64,000 nt of DNA from Leptospira sp. WS39.C2 (GCF_040833965.1 NZ_CP162142.1:248001-312000); one strand, 5' to 3'; positions 19,392 through 28,568 are shown, counted from the first letter of the stretch. Notes: generated from the letters alone by a model not told the origin. Program-made: numbers and translations.

Positions 19392-20441
19392 TTACTTACG
19401 TTTGTTTGCAGCCTCTGCTAATTTTTCGAGCATAGGAACTGTAGTTTCCCAAGACACACAAGCATCGGTAATCGATTGACCATAAGCCAAAGGTTTTGCA
19501 TCGATGGATTGGTTTCCTTCCTTTAGGTGACTTTCTATCATCACACCTAGGATGTATTTACTTCCTTTTGCAAATTGTTCCGAAACAGAATCCACAACAC
19601 TTGGTTGTTTGCGAAAGTCTTTTTGGCTATTGCCATGGGAACAATCCACCATCACTTTTGGAGGGAGACCCGCTTTTTCAATTTGGGCACCCACTTCATT
19701 CACGGAAGCCTCATCAAAGTTAGGTCCTTTGTTCCCACCGCGTAAAATCACATGTGTATCTTTGTTTCCAGCAGTACGGAAAATTGCACTACTCCCTTGG
19801 TTCGTAACAGATAGGAAATGGTGGCTAGAACTCGCAGAACGAATTGCATCCACGGCAATTTGTACATTCCCATCAGTTCCATTTTTAAATCCAATGGGAG
19901 CAGAGAGTCCCGATGCTAATTCACGGTGCACTTGGCTTTCTGTGGTCCTTGCCCCAATCGCACCCCATGCAACGAGGTCAGCGATGTACTGAGGTGAGAT
20001 CACATCCAAAAATTCAGTTCCACAAGGGATTCCCATTTTGTTCAAATCTAATAAAAGTTTACGTGCAAGTTGTAAACCTTTGTTGATATGAAAAGAGCCA
20101 TCCAAATCAGGATCGTTGATAAGACCTTTCCATCCAACAGTGGTTCTTGGTTTTTCAAAATACACTCTCATCACAATGAGGAGTTCTTTTTCAAACTCTT
20201 TGATTTTTGGTTTTAATTTTTCAGCATATTCCATCACCGCACCAATGTCGTGAACAGAACATGGACCAACAACAACTAACATTCGTTTGTTATCTTTCCC
20301 ATGGATGATGTCGGAAATTTCACTTCTCGTTCTGACTACAATTTCTGAAGCTTCATCAGTTAAGGGAAGTTCTTCCATCAAAACGGAAGGGGGAATTAGA
20401 CTATGTTGTTCTAAAATTCTTAAATTAGCAGTTGGTTTCAT
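19392..20441 (-). CDS. 3-deoxy-7-phosphoheptulonate (DAHP) synthase, class I AroF/AroG/AroH type
   Basis: 349 residues, matching the E. coli AroG-type enzymes. Seen motifs: VVGPCSVHD, RVYFEKPRTTVGWKGLINDP, GIPCGTEFLD, WGAIGARTTESQ, FKNGTDG and VMVDCSHGNSQK. It condenses erythrose 4-phosphate with phosphoenolpyruvate to start the shikimate pathway. Which aromatic amino acid inhibits it cannot be read from here. It starts two bases after the rhodanese stop and is the last gene of a minus-strand run from 22941. It converges on panB. Confidence 0.93.
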   Translation of the reverse strand: MKPTANLRILEQHSLIPPSVLMEELPLTDEASEIVVRTRSEISDIIHGKDNKRMLVVVGPCSVHDIGAVMEYAEKLKPKIKEFEKELLIVMRVYFEKPRTTVGWKGLINDPDLDGSFHINKGLQLARKLLLDLNKMGIPCGTEFLDVISPQYIADLVAWGAIGARTTESQVHRELASGLSAPIGFKNGTDGNVQIAVDAIRSASSSHHFLSVTNQGSSAIFRTAGNKDTHVILRGGNKGPNFDEASVNEVGAQIEKAGLPPKVMVDCSHGNSQKDFRKQPSVVDSVSEQFAKGSKYILGVMIESHLKEGNQSIDAKPLAYGQSITDACVSWETTVPMLEKLAEAANKRK

Positions 20442-20443
20442 AA

Positions 20444-20785
20444 TTAATACTTTTGCATGTTTGGATCTACAAGGTCAGAATACGCTAAGGTTCCCCCTGC
20501 GACATTTTTATAGGACTTGAATCCAGCTTGGTCAAGGATTCCACACGCCATACCTGACCTTCCACCTGAACGACAATATACCAAAATCTCTTTATCTATT
20601 TGGCTTTTGATTTCTTCGATACGAGCAGCAAGTTCGCTAACTGGAATGAGTTTATCTGTACCAGGTACGAGTGCAATTTGTTGTTCGTTTGGATTTCGTA
20701 CATCCAAAACAAAAAAATCATCTTTTCCTTCTGCTCTTGCATCCAGACGTTTTTTAAAACTGACTACATCGATTTCCGGTACCAT
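20444..20785 (-). CDS. Single-domain rhodanese (sulfurtransferase-like) protein
   Basis: 113 residues from the ATG at 20785, which shares a base with the ABC-F stop codon (TAATG). A longer frame reaching upstream is only an overlap with the ABC-F gene. The rhodanese active-site loop is CRSGGRSG with the catalytic cysteine at about C71, preceded by FVLDVRNPNE, which is the standard CH2-type motif. It is a cytoplasmic single-domain protein likely to carry persulfide sulfur to an unknown acceptor. Sandwiched between ABC-F and DAHP synthase genes in one transcription unit. Confidence 0.85.
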   Translation of the reverse strand: MVPEIDVVSFKKRLDARAEGKDDFFVLDVRNPNEQQIALVPGTDKLIPVSELAARIEEIKSQIDKEILVYCRSGGRSGMACGILDQAGFKSYKNVAGGTLAYSDLVDPNMQKY

Positions 20786-22728
20786 TATATAACTCCGCCC
20801 ATTTCCTCTAGTTCTATTGTCGCCTCTTCCCAACGTTTGGTTAGGAGTGTGATTTCTCTTTTAATATCGTTATAAGTGTCCATTTCCAACTGAAAACTTC
20901 TGTTTTTAAAGAACTCTGGGTCCTGTAAAAGTTCTTCTTTGTCTTTTTTATTTTTTTCCAGTCTCTCTATTTGGACTTCCAATTCAGATATTTCTTTTTC
21001 TAATTTTTTCCGTTTGTTTTTGCTCGCCTGTGGATTGGGCTTTTTTTCTTCATTTTTTGCTTTGGAAGGCGTTTGGTCCTTCGCATTTGTACCCAATTCA
21101 TCTTCTTTGTGGAATTTGAGGTAATCGTCAAAACTACAATTTAGGTTTTTTAATTCGCCACCAGAGAGTTGGAAGGTACGGTTACAAAGTCCCTTCATAA
21201 AGTCGGGGTCGTGGCTTATGATGAGTAGGCTTCCCGGAAAATCGATGAGGGAACGTTTGATGGCTTCACGGATCACAATGTCCAGGTGGTTTGTAGGTTC
21301 GTCTAAGAATAAACAATTGGATGGGTGGTTGACAAGAAGAGCCAAACGAAGACGGCTTTGCTCTCCACCTGATAGGTGTTTTACGGACTTAAAAACACCA
21401 TCTCCAGGAAAGGCAAAATGCCCAAGGAGTGTCCTTGCTTTTTCTTCATTCAATTCAGGGTATTTTTTTAAGACAGTTTCCACTAGGTTCAGTGATTCAT
21501 CCAAATCTTCCCCGTGGGTTTGGGAAAAATAACCAAGTTTGGTTTTGGGGCCATAGTACAATTTTCCCGTATCAAGTTTGTGTTGTTCTAACAAACACCG
21601 CATGAGGGTTGATTTACCTGCTCCATTAGGACCCACGAGCGCCACTTTGTCGCCAGCAGAAATTTCAATCTCAGCATTTTCAAAGATGGTTTTTTTCTCA
21701 CCAGTGTTTCGGTCTGGATAGGAGAAAGATGCATGTTCCAATCGAAGGATGATATTACTCGAAGGGACAAACTGGAATTGGTAATCTGGTTTTTGGTTCC
21801 AAAAACTATCTTCTGGATTGTCTACTTTGTCCCGTTTTTCCAGACGTTTGATGACAGACTGGACTTGTCTTGCTTTTGTAGCTTGGGCTCGGAAACGTTC
21901 TACCCATTCCATACGTGATTTTAAATACGTTTCTTCTTTTTCAAATTGGACTTTTAGTTTTTCTTGGATTTCATTTTTGGCTTCAAAAAATTCTTCCAAA
22001 CTCCCTTGGAATTCAAACGTTCCATGGGGATTGATTTCAATGATGGTATCCACAGTTTGGTTTAAAAATTCAGGGTCATGAGTGACAAGGACAAAGGCTT
22101 GGTTTTGGGAAACTAAAAAGTCAGCTAACCAAGATTTGGTTTTATCATCCAAATGGTTTGTTGGTTCATCCAGTAATAATAAATTATGAGGATTGAGTAG
22201 GGCTATCGCAAGACCAATGCGGTGGTGGTATCCAGGGGAAAACTCTTTTGTTTTTCTTGTGAAGTCCGTTGTGGCAAATCCAAGTCCCGATAGGATTTTT
22301 TTTGCTCGAGCTTCTAAGCCGTGTAAGTCGTGTAAGTGGGCAAACTCTTCTAATTCACTTTGATCGTGGAGAAGTGTTTCAAATGCCGGATCTTCATGGT
22401 CTGTGGTTTCAAACTTGGATTCGATGGCCTTCCGTTTGGTATCATATTCCGCATACAATTTGTTTTCATCGAGAACAGTTTCGATGACTGATGTATCCGG
22501 TTTGAATTCTGGGATCTGTTGGAAGAGAGATAAAACAGTGTGTTTTGAACGAATCACTTCACCTGACTCGGGTTTGAGTTTCCCTGCAGCCATTTGGAAA
22601 AGGGTGGTTTTGCCTGAGCCGTTAGGACCTACAAGGGCAACACGGCAACCAGGTTTGATGTGCCAGCTAAAACCCTCAAAAAGGACTTTAGGACCGAAGT
22701 GTTGGTGGATTTGGATGAATTGGATCAA
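20785..22728 (-). CDS. ABC-F family ATPase (Uup/EttA-like ribosome-associated factor)
   Basis: 647 residues with two fused ABC domains and no membrane segment. Walker A motifs are GPNGSGKT (about 34-41) and GPNGAGKST (about 363-371); signatures are SPGYHHRIGLA and LSGGEQSRLRLAL, and both Walker B regions read LLDEPTNHLD or FLDEPTNHLD. A charged linker (residues about 240-310) separates the halves and a C-terminal coiled coil (about 560-647) follows, as in Uup-type proteins that also bind DNA. ABC-F proteins act on the translating ribosome. The only usable start before Walker A is TTG at 22728, without an obvious ribosome binding site, and a GC-rich hairpin ends 14 bases before it. Confidence 0.88.
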   Translation of the reverse strand: MIQFIQIHQHFGPKVLFEGFSWHIKPGCRVALVGPNGSGKTTLFQMAAGKLKPESGEVIRSKHTVLSLFQQIPEFKPDTSVIETVLDENKLYAEYDTKRKAIESKFETTDHEDPAFETLLHDQSELEEFAHLHDLHGLEARAKKILSGLGFATTDFTRKTKEFSPGYHHRIGLAIALLNPHNLLLLDEPTNHLDDKTKSWLADFLVSQNQAFVLVTHDPEFLNQTVDTIIEINPHGTFEFQGSLEEFFEAKNEIQEKLKVQFEKEETYLKSRMEWVERFRAQATKARQVQSVIKRLEKRDKVDNPEDSFWNQKPDYQFQFVPSSNIILRLEHASFSYPDRNTGEKKTIFENAEIEISAGDKVALVGPNGAGKSTLMRCLLEQHKLDTGKLYYGPKTKLGYFSQTHGEDLDESLNLVETVLKKYPELNEEKARTLLGHFAFPGDGVFKSVKHLSGGEQSRLRLALLVNHPSNCLFLDEPTNHLDIVIREAIKRSLIDFPGSLLIISHDPDFMKGLCNRTFQLSGGELKNLNCSFDDYLKFHKEDELGTNAKDQTPSKAKNEEKKPNPQASKNKRKKLEKEISELEVQIERLEKNKKDKEELLQDPEFFKNRSFQLEMDTYNDIKREITLLTKRWEEATIELEEMGGVI

Positions 22729-22742
22729 AGCGTTTGCGAAAA

Positions 22743-22759
22743 CCCGCCGTTTCGGCGGG
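22743..22759 (-). terminator. GC-rich hairpin in the ABC-F leader
   Basis: A 7-bp perfect stem (CCCGCCG at 22743-22749, CGGCGGG at 22753-22759) with a three-base loop, followed on the minus strand by TTTTC. It may end transcripts of the small upstream gene (22780-22941) or act as an attenuator for the ABC-F gene that begins 14 bases later. Confidence 0.6.
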
Positions 22760-22779
22760 GAATTTAGGAGGGACTAACC

Positions 22780-22941
22780 TTATTTCTTGGCTAGAAGTTC
22801 CGCCTTTCTTTCGCGAAGGTGTTTCACATAAAGGCTTGATTCGCCGTTCATGGTTTCAACCGACTTTTTAATGGCAGAGTCAATTTCCTCGACCGTCATT
22901 TTCGCGATTTTTTTGTTCTTCTTTTCTTTTTCTTCTGACAT
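22780..22941 (-). CDS. Small lysine-rich helical protein, unknown
   Basis: 53 residues, too short for usual gene-length cut-offs. The ATG at 22941 has a GGGGAAAA ribosome binding site at suitable distance. The protein starts MSEEKEKKNKKIAKMTVEEI and is predicted as charged helices, with about 12 lysines and many glutamates, no signal and no cysteine. It is followed by the leader hairpin and the ABC-F gene on the same strand. Good ribosome binding site, clean start and stop and a gene-like codon pattern support it. Function unknown. Confidence 0.65.
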   Translation of the reverse strand: MSEEKEKKNKKIAKMTVEEIDSAIKKSVETMNGESSLYVKHLRERKAELLAKK

Positions 22942-23051
22942 GGAAGTTTTCCCCTTTTAGGTACGTCACTGAGATTCTTCCAGGGTTTCCTCACGAATCG
23001 AGAGGGCAAGAAAAATAAGACAAAAATACAGACAACTGACAAACTGACCGC

Positions 23052-23888
23052 ATGAAACGGATCCGTCGATTTTTTAGTGAAGTGTATTTGTATGATGTCC
23101 ATGGCCTTGCCTCGGAACTTTCGTTTACCTTTCTTTTGACCCTATTTCCCTTACTGGTTGTATTTGTGACCCTACTTGGGTTACTCCAAGATCCAAAAAC
23201 CATCAATTTGATGACAGACCAAATTGGAAAATTTTTACCAGCTCCCATTTTCCAACCCATCGACAAAAGTGTAGAAAACCTAACGAAGGTAAAAAGTTAT
23301 AATGTGATTGCGATAAGCATTGTGATTTCTTTTATTTCGAGTCTCACAATATTTGGAACCATTTCAAAAGCACTTCGTTTCATTTCAAGGGATGAAACAC
23401 AAGTAGGGTTCATAGCATCCCAGTGGATCAATTTTCGATTACTTGTGATTTCTCTAGTGTTACTTGTTTTGTATTTTTATTTGACGTATGGAATTGTTTC
23501 CATTGAACGAATGTTATACCGTTCATTTCATTTTGCCTTTTTTCGAAATAATCCTTATTTATCTGTTTCTCTCATCATTTTGCCATATAGCATTGGTTTG
23601 TTTACTTTTTACTATGCCTATATCACAAAAGCAAAAACCACGTTAAAGGAAAATTTACCAGGAGCAATTTTTGCATCCTTACTTGTACTTGGAATGAGTT
23701 TTGGATTTCAGTTTTATTTAAAAATGAAAAATGTTGGTGTGAACTATTCTTTGGCTTATGATCTTATCTCAAAAATGGTTGTTCTGATGTTGTATACATA
23801 CATCAACTCGACATTTTTTATATGGGGTTTTTTATGGAACCAAGTGCTTTTTGATGATCGCAAAAAAAAATCTCAATCTAAAAAATAA
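23052..23888 (+). CDS. YihY/BrkB-family membrane protein
   Basis: 278 residues, inner membrane, about six hydrophobic segments. The N-terminal half has the family pattern LASELSFTFLLTLFPLLV and later SLTIFGTISKALR; the last third has LPGAIFASLLVLGMS and the final helix FFIWGFLWNQVLF. Family members (formerly annotated ribonuclease BN) have no known catalytic function. The 3' end overlaps the convergent gene 23873-24286 by 16 bases. Confidence 0.85.
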   Translation: MKRIRRFFSEVYLYDVHGLASELSFTFLLTLFPLLVVFVTLLGLLQDPKTINLMTDQIGKFLPAPIFQPIDKSVENLTKVKSYNVIAISIVISFISSLTIFGTISKALRFISRDETQVGFIASQWINFRLLVISLVLLVLYFYLTYGIVSIERMLYRSFHFAFFRNNPYLSVSLIILPYSIGLFTFYYAYITKAKTTLKENLPGAIFASLLVLGMSFGFQFYLKMKNVGVNYSLAYDLISKMVVLMLYTYINSTFFIWGFLWNQVLFDDRKKKSQSKK

Positions 23889-24286
23889 TCAGGTTCCAAA
23901 ATCCTTGGACAAAAAGAGATGATGATTCCAAAATAATGTCTGGCTAAAGAATGGAATAACCATTCACCGCCAGAAGATAAAATGTCATCCGAGTCAAGAT
24001 CTGTGTAACCTTTTTTGTGAAACAACTGATCTAAACTCCAATTTTCTTCTCCTGGAATCACTTGGACCTTTAAGTGTGCATAAAATTTATGTTCCAGATG
24101 GTGGTAACGAAATACAATCGCTCTACCACCTAACGGATTTCGAATGGTAAACGTTAACCATGATGGAAAGTCGTTTTCTGGTTCCGAACTAAGATGGTAT
24201 AATTCCCAACCAATATCTTTTGCGTTTCCAAAAAATTCTTGGAAACTCGAGGTGAAAGCAGATTGGTATTCAGCAGTAATTCCCAT
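23873..24286 (-). CDS. Hypothetical cytoplasmic protein
   Basis: 137 residues, no signal peptide or membrane segment, no family recognised. It starts MGITAEYQSAF and has a mixed alpha/beta look with several aromatic residues (W28, W43, W82, W109). The stop region overlaps the end of the YihY gene on the other strand. The next gene upstream (24449) is divergent. Reading-frame integrity is the main support. Confidence 0.6.
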   Translation of the reverse strand: MGITAEYQSAFTSSFQEFFGNAKDIGWELYHLSSEPENDFPSWLTFTIRNPLGGRAIVFRYHHLEHKFYAHLKVQVIPGEENWSLDQLFHKKGYTDLDSDDILSSGGEWLFHSLARHYFGIIISFCPRILEPDYFLD

Positions 24287-24448
24287 TCCAAATTGAATTC
24301 ATTTTACAATCCCATTTTTTAGGCAAACCCTATCTCTTTTTTTTGTTTCAGTTTGGATTCCAAAGATTCATTTTTATAAAATGGGAAACAAATTCAGGTT
24401 TCCTAAACAAACGATGTCGTTATTTTGGGAACTCGAGGTTCGTTAGTT

Positions 24449-24889
24449 ATGATCGAAACCATCAACATCAATTGGCCGAGTGGAGCCATAGACCCAACCA
24501 TCCATTGCCCCGCTTGCGGGAGTATGGTCTTAAGTCCACTAGAAGAAGAAGGCCCTGGTTGTCACCATGTCCAATTTATCATCGATAGTGAGTCTGGCGA
24601 ATTTAATTATATTACTGAAACCTTTGATGAAATTCTAAAGGAATTCCGCAAACCAGAAGTGGTAGAGTTTGATGAATGGGACGCCACTGAAAGTTTTTTG
24701 GAAGATGCAGAATCGAATACATTTTATGTAATGAATCTCATTTTACCAAGTAATGTTTCTATTGAGGATGATCCTGTTTGTTTAAGAATCGGATACGAAT
24801 TATTTTTTACTGAAGACCAAGAAGAATTATATGAAGAATTGGAACGAAGACATGACGAAGAGGGGTTACATGACCATAGCCAAAACTAA
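24449..24889 (+). CDS. Hypothetical protein with an N-terminal CxxC and acidic C-terminus
   Basis: 146 residues from the ATG at 24449, which has a GAGG ten bases upstream; a TTG at 24425 would add eight residues. Two cysteines in HCPACGS plus GPGCHH downstream hint at a metal site near the N-terminus. The rest is very acidic (EDAESN, EDDPVC, EDQEELYEELERR). Its 3' end overlaps the following lipoprotein gene by 20 bases. No function assigned. Confidence 0.6.
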   Translation: MIETININWPSGAIDPTIHCPACGSMVLSPLEEEGPGCHHVQFIIDSESGEFNYITETFDEILKEFRKPEVVEFDEWDATESFLEDAESNTFYVMNLILPSNVSIEDDPVCLRIGYELFFTEDQEELYEELERRHDEEGLHDHSQN

Positions 24890-25448
24890 AACTACATTAA
24901 CAACATTCACCGGATTACTTTTGGCATTTTTTTTGGTGTCAAATTGTATCATCAGTTACAAAGATTATCCAAAAATTTTGCCACTCCCATCCGAAGAAAA
25001 ATCCTTGGACACAAATTTTGTTTATGTTCTTCCTACTTTCCCACAATTGAATTTAGGGGGAAGAGAGGCTCTTAAGAATTACTTCGAAAACAAAACTAGA
25101 TTCAAAAAAACGACTGAAGCAGTGGATGTACCTAAGGTCGGTTATTTGGTGAATGTAAAAGTAAATTACCGTTCTCCATCTCCCATTGCCACTGCGTTTT
25201 TAGGAGTTTCTACTTTGACTGCTACATTTTTACCTGCTTGGTCAACCCAAGATGGATACGATGTGCAATACTTATTGTACAAAGATGGGAAAAAAGTGGG
25301 AACGTATGATTATCATATTTTCCGAAATTATGCGCAATGGATTTTATTCATCCCTATCTCATGGTATAACTTTGAAACCGCGACCGAAAAAGAAGTATTC
25401 GAACGAATGACACACAAATTCTTTGAGGATGCAAAAGAACATTTTTAA
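24870..25448 (+). CDS. Putative lipoprotein, unknown
   Basis: 192 residues from the ATG at 24870, chosen because AGAGGGG stands just upstream; the longer frame from 24831 lacks one. A hydrophobic signal ends in FLVSNC (C26), a spirochaete-tolerated lipobox with asparagine at -1. The mature protein contains a segment PIATAFLGVSTLTATFLPAW that could be a membrane or buried helix. No family recognised. Co-translated with the preceding gene. Confidence 0.65.
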   Translation: MTIAKTKTTLTTFTGLLLAFFLVSNCIISYKDYPKILPLPSEEKSLDTNFVYVLPTFPQLNLGGREALKNYFENKTRFKKTTEAVDVPKVGYLVNVKVNYRSPSPIATAFLGVSTLTATFLPAWSTQDGYDVQYLLYKDGKKVGTYDYHIFRNYAQWILFIPISWYNFETATEKEVFERMTHKFFEDAKEHF

Positions 25449-25453
25449 AACCA

Positions 25454-26422
25454 TTGGAACAAAGTTTTCAAATATTCTATGAATTTGTTTGGGGTTTTTG
25501 GCCCGGCATCTTAGTTGTATTTGGATTAGGATTTTGTGTTGGATTTTTAGCCTCCTTCCTTGGGCTTGGGGGAGGTTTTATCTACACACCTTTTTTTCAT
25601 AGTTTTTTTTATTTATCGGCTGTTCAAGCAGTGGCCGTATCCCTCGCTCAGATGCCTGTTTCAGCTTTGTCAGGTCTCTATGTTTACTATCAAAACAAAA
25701 AAATCCGTTGGAAACAAGGGTTTTTATTACTCTCCACATCCATACCATCGGCACAATACACAGCTTATGCGTTTGGAAGATTTGAAGATACAACTCTCGG
25801 CAAACAATTGTATTACGGAATTCCTTTTTCGGAATTTGTTTATCTTTTTGTTTTTACAATATTTTTAGGAATCCTTGCTGTTTATAATTTGATCGCAGCG
25901 TTGAAAAAAAGAAAAAAATATTATGATTTGGTATCCAAATCTTCATTACATTTCATCCAAGAAACAAAGGAAAAACCGAATGGTTTATCGACACAAACAA
26001 ATTCAGTAGAAATAAATACAACGGAGGAAAGAGCAGAGTTTCTTATTACTCAAAAATCTGTTGTGATTGTTTTACTTGTAGGTGTTTTTTTTGGAATGTT
26101 TTCCTCTTTATTTGGTATAGGTGGAGGATTTTTAGCCGTTCCATTATTTATTTATTATTTTCGAATGAGCCCTGTAGAAGCAGTTGCTACATCATTTCTA
26201 GGAATTTTCCTCACGTCGTTTGGAACTACCATGCAATTTTTTTTATTAGGCAAATTACATTGGGAACTTGCTCTTATTGGAAGTTTTGGAGGTATCTTTG
26301 GTGCAAGGATTGGTTCTTTAAAAGCAGTGAATGCAAAACCATATACAATTTTGTTTGTGACATCTTTCTTTCAGTTTTTAGTTGTTGGTTGGTATTTAGT
26401 CGCCAAACTTCCTAAATTTTGA
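25454..26422 (+). CDS. TauE/SafE-family membrane exporter
   Basis: 322 residues with about eight hydrophobic segments. Two repeated family motifs occur: GFLASFLGLGGGFIYTPFF in the first half and FSSLFGIGGGFLAVPLFIYYF in the second. The family exports sulfite, sulfoacetate or similar anions; the substrate is not deducible. A central loop (about 150-195) is unusually long and polar. TTG at 25454 is the likely start, five bases after the upstream lipoprotein stop, so coupling is probable. Confidence 0.85.
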   Translation: MEQSFQIFYEFVWGFWPGILVVFGLGFCVGFLASFLGLGGGFIYTPFFHSFFYLSAVQAVAVSLAQMPVSALSGLYVYYQNKKIRWKQGFLLLSTSIPSAQYTAYAFGRFEDTTLGKQLYYGIPFSEFVYLFVFTIFLGILAVYNLIAALKKRKKYYDLVSKSSLHFIQETKEKPNGLSTQTNSVEINTTEERAEFLITQKSVVIVLLVGVFFGMFSSLFGIGGGFLAVPLFIYYFRMSPVEAVATSFLGIFLTSFGTTMQFFLLGKLHWELALIGSFGGIFGARIGSLKAVNAKPYTILFVTSFFQFLVVGWYLVAKLPKF

Positions 26423-26479
26423 GATCGAAAACTAAGTTGCAATCTTTCACCTATTGTCTAAACTGGGACACCTAAAAAG

Positions 26480-27286
26480 ATGAAACCAAGTTTTCCAGAA
26501 GCACAGTTAATCGACACTCCTCAGGGAAAAGTGCCAAAGTTATACAGTTGTGCCGAATGCCGAAATGGTGCGGGTTTGGACTTTTCGTTTTCAATGGCAT
26601 TCCAACCGATTATAGATTGGAACCAAAAGAGTATTTATTCTCATGAAGCTTTGGTTCGAGGGACAGAAGGCGAATCTGCCTATTCGATTCTTTCCAAAGT
26701 CAACCAAACCAATCGTTATCAATTTGACCAATCGTGTCGGATCAAGGCCATCCAACTGGCAAGCCAGATCCAAATTCCTGCTTTACTCAATATTAATTTT
26801 TTACCCAATGCAGTTTACCAACCAGAAACTTGCATTCGTACCACCTTAGAAGCAAGTCGCGAATACAAATTCCCATTGAATCGATTGGTATTCGAACTGA
26901 CCGAAGGGGAAGAAGTACAAGACCATAATCATATCATCAATATCTTTAAAGCCTATCAGAAGTATGGTTTTTTGACGGCCATTGATGATTTTGGATCCGG
27001 GTATTCAGGTCTCAACTTACTTGCCAAATTCCAACCTGACATCATCAAATTGGATATGGAACTCATACGTAATATCCATCTAAATCCAGTTGCGAGAAAA
27101 CTCACGAATGCCATCGCTGGAGTTTGTCGAGAGATTGGGATTTTAGTCATCGCAGAAGGTGTGGAGACGTTGGAGGAATTAAGTGTCCTCGTCGATATGG
27201 GTATCCATTTGTACCAAGGATATTTGTTTTCTAAACCAGCTTTTGAATCAGCTGGTGAAGTATTATTCCCGAGTCTTCCTAGTTAA
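26480..27286 (+). CDS. EAL-domain c-di-GMP phosphodiesterase, stand-alone
   Basis: 268 residues, nearly all EAL domain, cytoplasmic. The EAL triplet is at 56-58 (HEALVRG), and the other catalytic signatures are intact: NINFLP, FELTEGE, AIDDFGSGYSG, KLD, AEGVET and QGYLFSKP. This suggests an active enzyme that linearises c-di-GMP. Ahead of the domain is a short tail with a CxxC (C24, C27), which could bind metal or sense redox. No GGDEF partner or receiver domain is fused. Confidence 0.9.
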   Translation: MKPSFPEAQLIDTPQGKVPKLYSCAECRNGAGLDFSFSMAFQPIIDWNQKSIYSHEALVRGTEGESAYSILSKVNQTNRYQFDQSCRIKAIQLASQIQIPALLNINFLPNAVYQPETCIRTTLEASREYKFPLNRLVFELTEGEEVQDHNHIINIFKAYQKYGFLTAIDDFGSGYSGLNLLAKFQPDIIKLDMELIRNIHLNPVARKLTNAIAGVCREIGILVIAEGVETLEELSVLVDMGIHLYQGYLFSKPAFESAGEVLFPSLPS

Positions 27287-27307
27287 ATTGTTTTTTATAA
27301 AACAATT
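27286..27307. terminator. Weak A+T hairpin between convergent genes
   Basis: AATTGTTTT (27286-27294) pairs perfectly with AAAACAATT (27299-27307) over a four-base loop. It follows the EAL gene stop and precedes the convergent nitroreductase stop. Its T-rich arms allow termination in either direction, but the stem is A+T-only. Confidence 0.4.
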
Positions 27308-27331
27308 GGAAACAGTATCTTTCTTTTTGAT

Positions 27332-28516
27332 TTAAATGAAAAAACTTTTCAGATCTCTTCTGTAGGAATCAAATTCATAAGAGCTTTTTCCTAACCTTGC
27401 AATCAATTGGATTTCTTCGTTTTTTTTGAGATTGAGGATTTGTTTGAGTTGTTTTGTGAACATGCGGCTTTCAGGGTAATCTTCCACTGCTTGGTTCATG
27501 GTATGAAATGCAATGTTTTTGACAGCACAAGATAAAGTATAACGCATAAAGTCGCGTCCTGTTTGGATCCAAGTGGCCTCATCATCTTTTCCTTCTGAAA
27601 TAAAGAAGACTAATGCTTTTGAGGATTGGACTTGAGAGCGAAACATACCTATAGCAGCTTGTTTGGAATCTTCGTTATGCCAAGATTCTTTGGATAAATT
27701 CACAAAAAAAGTTTTGGCAAACCAAAGTTTGATTCCAGACAATCCATTTGCCTCCAAAGTCAATCCATCTCTATGTTTCAATATAGATTCTTCTGTTACA
27801 CGAAACCATTTTCGATTGAGCTCATTGGAAACATAACGATTGGTTTCCATCGCAAATGCTTCATCTAAGATAGGTAAGATGGATTTGAGTTGGTTAGGAT
27901 CATTTATGAAGCGAATATTTTGTTTAATTGGGCGAGCTAAGGAAAAAATGCCTTCTAACTCATCATTTGTGAGAAATTCACCAGAATACACAGAACGATT
28001 CATTCTCCGTTTGGTGATTCCAGAGAATAAAAAATCATGTACACATTTTGTTTTGGGTTGAATGGAAACTTTTGCAATTGGAGATTTCGAAAAATCGTTT
28101 CGGATTGGTTTTCCTTTGGGGAAAAGTTGGATTTGGGTATCAAACATTAACGAATCAGCCGTTAGGTGGCAAAGCTCCAAAAAACAACCTTGTGTATGGT
28201 AAAATTGGCGATTGATCGGGTCAATTTCTGGCAATTGTTTCTCGCCGTCCCCGTATAAATAGAACTCGTTTTCGGATATTTTTTTGAATTTCCACGGTTG
28301 GGAATTGTGGGAATTGGGCGCAAGGATCGCTGTGAGGAGGATTTGGTCGATGGGGTTTGTATACCCTAAGGATTCGGCGTATGCAATTGGATTTTCCCTG
28401 TGTTTTTTGTTCTCTGCACTACCAAAGGCATAAATATTTTTTTGGATCGAAGGGATCGAAATAATGCTTCCAAATGCTAAACTTTTTTTTAAAAAACTTT
28501 CTCTACTCAGTTTCAT
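27332..28516 (-). CDS. Acg-like nitroreductase-family protein with an N-terminal export-like signal
   Basis: 394 residues. The segment LAPNSHNSQPWKF (about 65-77) is the characteristic motif of the Acg/FMN-binding nitroreductase-like family, and the two-fold internal repeat of nitroreductase halves fits the length. It starts MKLSRESFLKKSLAFGSIIS, a Tat-like layout without the twin arginines, so export is uncertain. It may bind or sequester FMN rather than reduce nitro groups. Divergent from the DsbA/FrnE-like gene at 28569. Confidence 0.7.
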   Translation of the reverse strand: MKLSRESFLKKSLAFGSIISIPSIQKNIYAFGSAENKKHRENPIAYAESLGYTNPIDQILLTAILAPNSHNSQPWKFKKISENEFYLYGDGEKQLPEIDPINRQFYHTQGCFLELCHLTADSLMFDTQIQLFPKGKPIRNDFSKSPIAKVSIQPKTKCVHDFLFSGITKRRMNRSVYSGEFLTNDELEGIFSLARPIKQNIRFINDPNQLKSILPILDEAFAMETNRYVSNELNRKWFRVTEESILKHRDGLTLEANGLSGIKLWFAKTFFVNLSKESWHNEDSKQAAIGMFRSQVQSSKALVFFISEGKDDEATWIQTGRDFMRYTLSCAVKNIAFHTMNQAVEDYPESRMFTKQLKQILNLKKNEEIQLIARLGKSSYEFDSYRRDLKSFFI

Positions 28517-28568
28517 CTTTTTCCTGGATATAGAATCATTCCCATAATGAATCGGAGTCTAATCTAAA

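Noticed and set aside
20786..20833. N-terminal extension of the rhodanese frame
   Set aside because: It lies inside the ABC-F coding region and gives a low-complexity, non-rhodanese sequence; the ATG at 20785 overlaps the ABC-F stop as in coupled genes.
24311..24386. Inverted repeat TCCCATTTT and AAAATGGGA separated by 58 bases
   Set aside because: Arms are far apart and A+T-rich; chance pairing in a gap of 160 bases is likely.
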